Source: a virus. From it: a stretch of DNA of 58,378 nucleotides. Position numbers and translations under genes: made by a program. Each line of letters starts with the position of its first letter. Positions within the stretch are counted from its first letter, which is position 1. Below, piece after piece: positions 53,060 to 58,378 of the stretch. The notes beneath the pieces were generated by a model. It was given only the letters and a program-made list of their open reading frames with translations. It was not told where the DNA came from and made no database searches. The stretch lies in IMG/VR virus record IMGVR_UViG_3300032020_000004, positions 1 through 58,378 of that record, one strand, 5' to 3'.

Positions 53060-53188
53060 ATGGCGGAGAAGAAGTATAAAGTCTGTCCGAAGTGTGGCGA
53101 CAAGATTCTGGCTGAAAGCCCGAAGACCGTCTGTGACGTCTGTGATGTAGAGTACGTCCCCGAGGTCAAGAAGAAAAAGAAGAGGTAG
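53060..53188 (+). CDS. Mini zinc-ribbon protein
   Basis: 42 residues: CPKCG and CDVCD zinc knuckles and a lysine-rich tail (KKKKKR). AAAGGAGG is 6 nt before the ATG. Lies between two hairpin clusters. Confidence 0.65.
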   Translation: MAEKKYKVCPKCGDKILAESPKTVCDVCDVEYVPEVKKKKKR

Positions 53189-53252
53189 GCAGCTGACTGC
53201 CTAAGAAAATCTTAGATTGGGGCGGTGGTTGCTGTTGGGTGGTCACCGCCCC
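53186..53252 (+). other. Three consecutive hairpins between two genes
   Basis: TAGGCAG/CTGCCTA (53186-53203, loop CTGA) starts at the stop codon; CTAAGA/TCTTAG (53201-53215, loop AAA) shares three bases with it; GGGGCGGTG/CACCGCCCC (53219-53252) is a perfect 9-bp stem. The first two are mutually exclusive. AAAGGAGG and the next gene follow. No T-run, so a pause, processing or translation-control site is more likely than a terminator. Confidence 0.7.
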
Positions 53253-53278
53253 AAGTGCTATCAGCAAAGGAGGCTGAA

Positions 53279-53719
53279 ATGGGCAAACAGGCAAAGCTCA
53301 AAGCAGATAGGCGTGCAGTGCGGGATGCGGAGAAGCTGAAAGGCTGGAAGATAGATATAAGGCCGTATGAGGTCAGAGTTATGGATGTTGACGAGAAGGG
53401 TCAGGTTAGAATGAAAGGCGGTAAGCCTGTCTGGACAACTGATGAGTTTGATGTCCAGGGGTCGCTGGCCGATATTATTTTCAACCGAGACCTGAACCTG
53501 AAACCGGCTGAGGCATTTGAGGCCTACGACCTATCAAAGAAAATAAAGTCAGCCAAGATGCATGTTGTACTGGACAGCAAGGAAATGGCTATGGTTAGAA
53601 GAGCATACGATTCTCTCAAAGGTATTGGTGAGAATATGGTGCCGTTCCTTATGCGAATCCGGGATGCCGAGGAAATCCAGCTGGCGGAGGTGAAAGGTGA
53701 GACTGATAATAAAGCCTAG
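53279..53719 (+). CDS. Hypothetical structural-region protein
   Basis: 146 residues from ATG 53279 (AAAGGAGG upstream); a GTG at 53225 is rejected because it lies in the hairpin stem. Begins with a basic helix, then DIRPYEVRVMDVDEKGQVRM and a helical second half (AKMHVVLDSKEMAMVRRAYD). No family recognised. Overlaps the next gene by 23 nt. Confidence 0.55.
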   Translation: MGKQAKLKADRRAVRDAEKLKGWKIDIRPYEVRVMDVDEKGQVRMKGGKPVWTTDEFDVQGSLADIIFNRDLNLKPAEAFEAYDLSKKIKSAKMHVVLDSKEMAMVRRAYDSLKGIGENMVPFLMRIRDAEEIQLAEVKGETDNKA

Positions 53720-53897
53720 CCGGAAAAGTGGTGAAAGGGATACTGTTTTTACGACTGAATATGGCGGCGTGAAGTATTCTGTTGGTCCACAGCCGGCGCA
53801 GGTCCCGGATGATGTCGGGCGCTATCTGTTGACTTCGTTCTCGGCACTTATTGAGTTGGCGGAGGAGCCGGCTAAGAAGTCCAAGAAAGATAAGTAG
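53697..53897 (+). CDS. Small hypothetical protein
   Basis: 66 residues, GTG start with GCGGAGGTGAAAG upstream. Beta-hairpin start (TVFTTEYGGVKYSVGPQPAQ) and a helical, lysine-rich end (AKKSKKDK). Confidence 0.5.
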   Translation: MRLIIKPSRKSGERDTVFTTEYGGVKYSVGPQPAQVPDDVGRYLLTSFSALIELAEEPAKKSKKDK

Positions 53898-53913
53898 GTG
53901 GAGGAGGTGTAGC

Positions 53914-54270
53914 ATGAAACAAGTCAGACGGGAAATGTCTGCCGTCAGCGTAATCTCAGCGCTGATAGATTTTTCTGAAGAAGATGACCTTTCAGCCGCT
54001 GTTGATATTGGCAGCTTTATGGTCGTTGGTTTACTGATACCCACGATTGATAGTGGCAATGTAACGTTTCTGGTGTGTGATACTCTCGCTGGGACGTACC
54101 AAGACCTGAAGAAAAGCGATGCCTCTGCAGTTAGCATTACCGCTGGCACAGGTAATTTCGCAGTCAGTGCTGATGACCTGACGCCCTTGGCAGCGTTTCG
54201 ATTTATAAAAGTAAAGACGGCAGTCGCTCAAACAGAGGACCGCACTTTCAAGTTTATTGTGAAGATGTGA
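53914..54270 (+). CDS. Small beta-sandwich protein
   Basis: 118 residues from ATG 53914 (GGAGGAGGTG upstream). The series AAVDIGSFMVVGLLIPTIDS, VTFLVCDTLAGTYQDLK and AFRFIKVKTAVAQTEDRTFK reads as an eight-strand beta-sandwich common in small phage head/tail decoration proteins. Confidence 0.6.
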   Translation: MKQVRREMSAVSVISALIDFSEEDDLSAAVDIGSFMVVGLLIPTIDSGNVTFLVCDTLAGTYQDLKKSDASAVSITAGTGNFAVSADDLTPLAAFRFIKVKTAVAQTEDRTFKFIVKM

Positions 54271-54278
54271 GGAGTAAC

Positions 54279-54470
54279 ATGAAAAGCTGGTTCAAGTGTC
54301 CTAAGTGTGGGATGGAGTGGGGCTTCCCTGACTTGACAGTAGAGCAGGCTTGTCTTGAACGTAGAGACAGGTGCCCAAGGTGCGGAACGGTTGCTGCTCC
54401 TGTTGGTGAAGTTACAGCTCCTCCTGTTAAAAAATCATTGGTTGGGAGGTTGATACATGGCAGGAAGTAA
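54279..54470 (+). CDS. Zinc-ribbon protein
   Basis: 63 residues from ATG 54279 with GAGGAG upstream. CPKCGMEWGF and CPRCGTV make a four-cysteine ribbon. C-terminus VGRLIHGRK. Overlaps the next gene by 14 nt. Confidence 0.6.
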   Translation: MKSWFKCPKCGMEWGFPDLTVEQACLERRDRCPRCGTVAAPVGEVTAPPVKKSLVGRLIHGRK

Positions 54471-54861
54471 ATCAGATTATTTAGAGAATGAATTACTTGA
54501 CCACGTGCTAGGAGGTGCCGATTGGGCAAGGCCCGCTACGGTTTATATTGCCCTTTATACTGTAGCACCAACTGACGCTGGTGGTGGTACAGAGGTATCT
54601 GGCGGTGCTTATGAAAGAAAAGCCGTCACCAATAATGCTACTAACTTTCCAGCAGCATCCGGTGGAGCAAAGTCCAATGGCGCTGAGATTGTCTTCATAG
54701 AGGCAACGGCGTCTTGGGGAACTGTAGTAGCTTTTGGTATCTTTGATGCTATTACTGGTGGTAACCTGCTCTACTGGGCAGATTTGACCACTCCCAAGGC
54801 AATAGGTAGTGGCGATACACCCAAGTTTGCAGTTGGTGATTTAGACTTAACTGAGGATTAG
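54457..54861 (+). CDS. Tail fibre-associated protein
   Basis: 134 residues with GGGAGG upstream. DYLENELLDHVLGGADWARP, TVYIALYTVAPTDAGGGTEV, SGGAYERKAV, ATASWGTVVAFGIFDA, and GNLLYWADLTTPKAIGSGDT are hallmarks of a widespread phage minor tail/fibre family. The gene at 56426 has a similar end (DGANKIFKL). Function in the fibre base is inferred from relatives. Confidence 0.75.
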   Translation: MAGSKSDYLENELLDHVLGGADWARPATVYIALYTVAPTDAGGGTEVSGGAYERKAVTNNATNFPAASGGAKSNGAEIVFIEATASWGTVVAFGIFDAITGGNLLYWADLTTPKAIGSGDTPKFAVGDLDLTED

Positions 54862-54870
54862 GAGTAACTA

Positions 54871-56394
54871 GTGGCTACAACCTGGTATTTCCGTAATACT
54901 AGTGCCTCTGGCAATATGCCAACTGGGGAATTAAGCACAGATACTGACAATGTTCCCACACTCCCTGCTGATAAGAACACAGTGCTGAATATGTTGGCAA
55001 CTAAGGGAGCATCACAGTTTACAAAGCTCCAAGCTCTGTCATATTCTGTTGCCTACTATACTATGATTAGGCTGTTTATCAGTCCTCCTTTAGCTGCTCA
55101 GACACTGGCAGGTGGACAAGCAGGTTTCAAAGTTGGTATAGGCACTAAGGAAAGTTCTGTTAGTATGAACCAGTTCCGCAGAACTTTTGTCTACATCTGG
55201 AGGCAGGGTTCTGGGAATGTCAAAACTATCTTAGTTCCAACTCAGTGCGGCACAGAACATACTACTGCAGAAAGGGGTTGTGTTATTACTGCCGCTGGAG
55301 CCGCAGGGGATTTCTCCATCCTGAATGGAGATAGGATAGTTGTTGAAATCTGGGTATATTGTAATTCAACTACTAGTTATAGCTCTTCAACCTACTACGA
55401 TGGCACAACTGATGTAGTAGAGGCAAGCACAACTTCAGATGCCTGCGGATTCTTCTATTCTCCTCAGACACTAACATTATACCAAGTGCCTCTGGCAGGT
55501 GTAGTCAACGGTATTACTAGTGTAGCAGGAATGATTAAGCCTTCCAGACGAGTGGTAGGAGTTGCAGTTGGTGTATCAGCCGTATCTGGAGTAGCGAAGG
55601 CTTCCAGAAAACTTGCCGGAGTCGTAACTTGTTTAGGAACTGCCGCTGGTCTAGCGAAGACCACCCGGCGAATAGCAGGCTTAGCTTCTGGTGAAGCCAC
55701 TGCTATAGGTTCGCTTACTGTAACTCTGCCTGAGATTCTCCTAGCTGGAGTAGTCAGTGGAGTTGCTTCGGCTGTAGGAACAATCAGATGTCTCAGACCC
55801 GTTGCTGGATTGAGCATGGGATTAGCTAATGTATCTGGTGGAGTCAAGATGGCAAGGAAGGTTTCAGGTACGGTAGCTGGCACTGGACAGGTTTCAGGAC
55901 TGGTCAGAGTTAGTCAAAGGTTGGTGGGTGCTATATCAGGTATGGCTAGTGTATCTGGAATTGTAAAGGCTTCCCGAAAGTTAGCAGGTGCTATAGCCGG
56001 CATGGCAAGCACCACAGGACTAGCAAAGGTCAGCAGGAACCTGTCCGGTTTAAGTGCTGGCTTAGCTGCCGTATCTGGGGTGGCAAAGGTAAACCGCGGG
56101 GTAGCCGGGGCCGTAGTTGGCGTTGCTAGTGTTTCAGGTTTAGCAAAGGTCAATCGTGCCCTGGCGGGTGCTGTTGCTGGCGCCGCTGCCGTCTTCGGTG
56201 AGGCAAAAGTGGTGAGTAGACTAGCTGGTTTTGTTTCCGGCGTAGTTTCAGTATCCGGACAGTTGAGGACAGGTGTTTTTGAATACCTGGCTGGAATCGT
56301 TAGCGGTGAGAGCTCAATTACAGGTAATTTGACTGTTGAGCAGATCGTGAGTGGTTCTGCTAGGAAGCTCAGATGGATACTTCTAAGGGGATGA
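54871..56394 (+). CDS. Repeat protein (VAGVVSG-VSG repeats), probable fibre
   Basis: 507 residues, GTG start. Residues 1-210 form a beta-rich domain (TWYFRNTSASGNMPTGELST, YTMIRLFISPPLAAQTLAGG). From about 210 to 480 there are about twelve 22-24-residue units of pattern LAGAVAGVASVSGLAKVNR. The protein parallels 1699-3405 in using short Gly/Ala/Ser units, though the units differ. A beta-solenoid or collagen-like shaft is plausible. Confidence 0.65.
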   Translation: MATTWYFRNTSASGNMPTGELSTDTDNVPTLPADKNTVLNMLATKGASQFTKLQALSYSVAYYTMIRLFISPPLAAQTLAGGQAGFKVGIGTKESSVSMNQFRRTFVYIWRQGSGNVKTILVPTQCGTEHTTAERGCVITAAGAAGDFSILNGDRIVVEIWVYCNSTTSYSSSTYYDGTTDVVEASTTSDACGFFYSPQTLTLYQVPLAGVVNGITSVAGMIKPSRRVVGVAVGVSAVSGVAKASRKLAGVVTCLGTAAGLAKTTRRIAGLASGEATAIGSLTVTLPEILLAGVVSGVASAVGTIRCLRPVAGLSMGLANVSGGVKMARKVSGTVAGTGQVSGLVRVSQRLVGAISGMASVSGIVKASRKLAGAIAGMASTTGLAKVSRNLSGLSAGLAAVSGVAKVNRGVAGAVVGVASVSGLAKVNRALAGAVAGAAAVFGEAKVVSRLAGFVSGVVSVSGQLRTGVFEYLAGIVSGESSITGNLTVEQIVSGSARKLRWILLRG

Positions 56395-56425
56395 GAAATG
56401 GCAGTTAGTACAAAGGAGGAGGATT

Positions 56426-56830
56426 ATGGCGAATGCACTTTACGACCATGGTAGAGAGGGATTTCTTGATGGCAGTATCGATTGGGACACGGACGATATT
56501 AAGTTCGTGTTTACAGACCACACCGATGATACGCCGAACCCAGCGACTGATGATATGCTGAACGATATTTCGGCTGGCACCGTAGCGACCAGCGGCAATC
56601 TCGCCAGCAAGACTGTCACCCTTGGCGTGGCAGATGCTGCTAATACGACAGTCAGCACAGTGACTGGAGATGCGTTTGATAGCATCAGCTTATACAAGGA
56701 CACTACTGACCCTGCAACGTCCCGGCTGATTGCCTATATTGATGATGCTACTGGTCTGCCCTGCACGCCGAACGGCGGCGATATCACTGTCCAGTGGGAC
56801 GACGGTGCCAATAAAATCTTCAAGCTGTAG
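56426..56830 (+). CDS. Tail fibre-associated protein, second type
   Basis: 134 residues after AAAGGAGGAGG. NALYDHGREGFLDGSIDWDT, DIKFVFTDHTDDTPNPATDD, FDSISLYKDTTDPATSRLIA match the layout of small fibre-base proteins related to the one at 54457. Separate length-equal paralogues with different surfaces may build one hetero-oligomer. Confidence 0.65.
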   Translation: MANALYDHGREGFLDGSIDWDTDDIKFVFTDHTDDTPNPATDDMLNDISAGTVATSGNLASKTVTLGVADAANTTVSTVTGDAFDSISLYKDTTDPATSRLIAYIDDATGLPCTPNGGDITVQWDDGANKIFKL

Positions 56831-56839
56831 AGGAGTCTT

Positions 56840-57244
56840 ATGGTTAGTGTATTTGTGCCGAAGATAAAACAGGTTACTGTGTCCCGGGACGGCTCTGATG
56901 TTGTGCTTGTAGTAAATGGGCAAAGGGTTACTGAGTTGCCCTGGGATGCAGCCTTGCTGGTGGCTAAAGCAATCATAATTCAGGCTAGGCGGATAGAGGA
57001 GCAGGTGAAGGCTCCGCAGACAGTGATAGACCAAGCAATCCTGATGAGGAAGGGTATTCCTTTGGGCCTGACCAGTAACCCGAAAATCATAGATGAAGCC
57101 AAGAAGGAAGCCGGTTTCAATAGCAAGTTAAGGAGATATATTCCGGGCACGATAGAATCGAGGGAAATCTTTGGTAAGCCAGTATTGATTAAGCATAAAC
57201 CAAAACAGGAGGAAGCAGATGGATTACGAGAAAATGACCGCTGA
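56840..57244 (+). CDS. Hypothetical protein
   Basis: 134 residues after AGAGGAGTCTT. Begins with a beta unit (VTVSRDGSDVVLVVNGQRVT) then a helix (LPWDAALLVAKAIIIQARRI), and a basic second half. Overlaps the next ORF by 26 nt. Confidence 0.55.
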   Translation: MVSVFVPKIKQVTVSRDGSDVVLVVNGQRVTELPWDAALLVAKAIIIQARRIEEQVKAPQTVIDQAILMRKGIPLGLTSNPKIIDEAKKEAGFNSKLRRYIPGTIESREIFGKPVLIKHKPKQEEADGLRENDR

Positions 57245-57452
57245 ACAGCTGGAGAAAGAGAATAAGAAGCTGATGACCCTGATAGCTGGAATCAGGGCGA
57301 AGAAGAAGCAGATAGCTGATATTTTGAACCAGCGAGCTGCCGAGGCTAAGGTAGCCGGTATGTCCGACAGCGAGAGGGCAGCATTGGCCCGCGTGCTCCA
57401 GCCGAAAGGCATAGGGTCGGCTGAAGCGGTAGGTAAACCGGGCACTTCATAG
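57219..57452 (+). CDS. Small coiled-coil protein
   Basis: 77 residues with ACAGGAGGAAGCAG upstream. EKMTAEQLEKENKKLMTLIA, then IRAKKKQIADILNQRAAEA, makes a two-helix coiled coil. May be a fibre-assembly or regulatory peptide. Confidence 0.55.
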   Translation: MDYEKMTAEQLEKENKKLMTLIAGIRAKKKQIADILNQRAAEAKVAGMSDSERAALARVLQPKGIGSAEAVGKPGTS

Positions 57453-57476
57453 AGTTAGGGGAGAGAAGGGGCGCCA

Positions 57477-58378
57477 ATGGCTACTACTTTTAATGTAGTT
57501 GTAAACCTTGCCAAATCTACTTTGGCTTCTGGCATAGATGATGATGACTTAGCTTTAGACGTTGCTGCTGGAGAAGGAGCTAAGTTTCCATCTACCTACC
57601 CTTTCAATCTTAGTCTCGATACTGAAGCTCTGAGGGAGATTGTTAAGGTTACTAATCGTAGCACTGATACCTGTACAATCGTCAGGGCACAGGAGGGAAC
57701 GGCAGCGATTGCCCACTCAGCAGGAGTGAGGGTAGCCCTCGATGTTACAGCTAAACAAGTTACCGATTTGAACAGTGCTGTAAATACACTTGAAGGGCTA
57801 AGTTGGGGGCTGGCTATCTTTGGTGATGGCAGCGATGGCGATGTAACTATCTCTGCTGATACTCCCCTCACTAAAGATATGTTCTACAATGACCTCACGG
57901 TAAATGCTACCAAGATTTTAGATACTGCTGGCTATAGGATATTCGTCAAGGGAACATTAACCAATAACGGGACTATTAGTCGTAAGGGAAATGATGCTGT
58001 TTCTTATACTGCGGGAGCAGCCTTAAGTGCTGGTACCTTAGGTGGTAGCACCGCTGGTGGAGGTGGCGGTACTTCCAGAGGCGCTGGTGGAGGTGGGGCA
58101 GGAGTCTTATTTATTGCTGCCAAGGTAATAGTCAACAATGGCACGATAACTTGCGCTGGAGGCAACGGTGGTAATGCTCCAGGACCAGGAGGAAGTGCCG
58201 TTGCGGGAACTAGTGGCACTAACGCAATTATTTCCATAGGTGCTGCTGGTGGTGCTGGTGGTGCAAGCGAAGGAACAGCTGGTGGTGCTGGTGGCACTGT
58301 AACCGCTCCAGGGACAACACAACTTGGCGGCTGGAGAGCTCTTCCTTCTTTAGCCTCACTCAGGAGTGAAATTGCCAC
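57477..58378 (+). CDS. Tail fibre, N-terminal part plus variant B tip (3' partial)
   Basis: The ATG at 57477 follows GGGGAGAGAAGGGG. The frame is open to the window end (300 codons). Residues 1-107 are the fibre base shared with the left-edge copy (ALREIVKVTNRSTDTCTIVR, AGVRVALDVTAKQV). From about 108 on comes a different tip: a GDGSDGDVTISADTPL segment and a glycine-rich domain (STAGGGGGTSRGAGGGGAGV, CAGGNGGNAPGPGGS), as found in distal fibre adhesins. Joined to 128-674 instead, the same base would carry variant A. Confidence 0.75.
   Translation, partial: MATTFNVVVNLAKSTLASGIDDDDLALDVAAGEGAKFPSTYPFNLSLDTEALREIVKVTNRSTDTCTIVRAQEGTAAIAHSAGVRVALDVTAKQVTDLNSAVNTLEGLSWGLAIFGDGSDGDVTISADTPLTKDMFYNDLTVNATKILDTAGYRIFVKGTLTNNGTISRKGNDAVSYTAGAALSAGTLGGSTAGGGGGTSRGAGGGGAGVLFIAAKVIVNNGTITCAGGNGGNAPGPGGSAVAGTSGTNAIISIGAAGGAGGASEGTAGGAGGTVTAPGTTQLGGWRALPSLASLRSEIA
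57670..57796. repeat. 127-bp exact direct repeat, right copy
   Basis: Identical to bases 1-127; after 57796 the sequence switches to the variant B fibre tip, whereas after 127 it runs into variant A. Confidence 0.95.

Noticed and set aside
57670-57796. Reading the 127-bp repeat as the phage's terminal redundancy
   Set aside because: The right copy is not at the end; 582 further bases follow it. The length fits an assembler k-mer, and the sequence after the two copies differs, so a branch in the fibre gene is the better explanation.
58004-58378. Long minus-strand ORF at the right end, rich in Pro and Ala
   Set aside because: It is the reverse of the glycine-rich fibre tip; proline-rich composition is a shadow of the GGN codons. 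No ribosome binding site.
1-58378. CRISPR array, integrase/att site or reverse transcriptase of a diversity-generating retroelement
   Set aside because: No regularly spaced repeats with unique spacers, no tyrosine or serine integrase motifs, and no RT YxDD motif were found; fibre variation here is by tip exchange, not by template mutagenesis.

Overview
The window looks like almost the whole genome of a tailed double-stranded DNA phage with siphovirus morphology. It has a large terminase, a portal fused to a MuF-type minor head protein, a prohead protease/scaffold, a capsid protein, tail tube proteins, tail-assembly chaperones with a -1 frameshift site, and a tape measure. Every credible gene lies on the + strand. 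No integrase, DNA polymerase, tRNA, CRISPR array or peptidoglycan hydrolase could be recognised. Ribosome binding sites are mostly strong GGAGG types and promoters are sigma70-like, so the host is a bacterium. The host phylum cannot be fixed from sequence alone. The presence of several leaderless promoters and the lack of a recognisable murein hydrolase would be compatible with an uncultured, perhaps wall-less, lineage such as some Chloroflexota, but that is only a guess.

Layout. From 1 to 13.9 kb lie the end of a tail-fibre gene, repeat-rich structural proteins, connector/completion proteins, two tail-tube paralogues, chaperones, tape measure, a baseplate hub that appears split by inserted adhesin-like genes, and two small membrane proteins. 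A strong promoter at 13.9 kb opens the early region (14-41 kb): an SSB-like protein, a DnaD/O-like initiator, a DnaC-like loader, a sliding clamp, a Cas4/RecB-like nuclease, two ParB-fold proteins, peptide deformylase, a Gp37/Gp68-type protein, a SWIM/RarA-like fusion, a DegT-type aminotransferase, a papain-like protease, a PP-loop (PAPS reductase family) enzyme, a DNA methyltransferase and many small zinc-ribbon proteins. From 41 kb to the end are the terminases, portal, HNH gene, protease/scaffold, capsid, head-fibre-like and tail-fibre genes. The two ends are joined by an exact 127-bp repeat (1-127 and 57670-57796), so the late operon runs through the window ends and the map closes to a circle. 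After that repeat the fibre gene has two different continuations.

The genome is unusually rich in selfish nuclease genes: four free-standing LAGLIDADG ORFs, five HNH ORFs, a GIY-YIG ORF, a PD-(D/E)XK ORF, and an intein with its own LAGLIDADG domain inside the terminase Walker A motif. Several are coupled to the preceding gene by start/stop overlap. Three others have a private promoter whose -10 box lies 6-8 nt before the ATG, with no ribosome binding site.

The least explained features are two related small RNA units (about 32.48 and 47.84 kb), each with promoter and terminator; direct repeats that punctuate a gene cassette array at 38.4-39.7 kb; a family of near-identical promoter/operator modules between 21.8 and 30.7 kb built around GTTGTAG-N2-CTACAAC; and hairpins placed directly in front of ribosome binding sites of structural genes.
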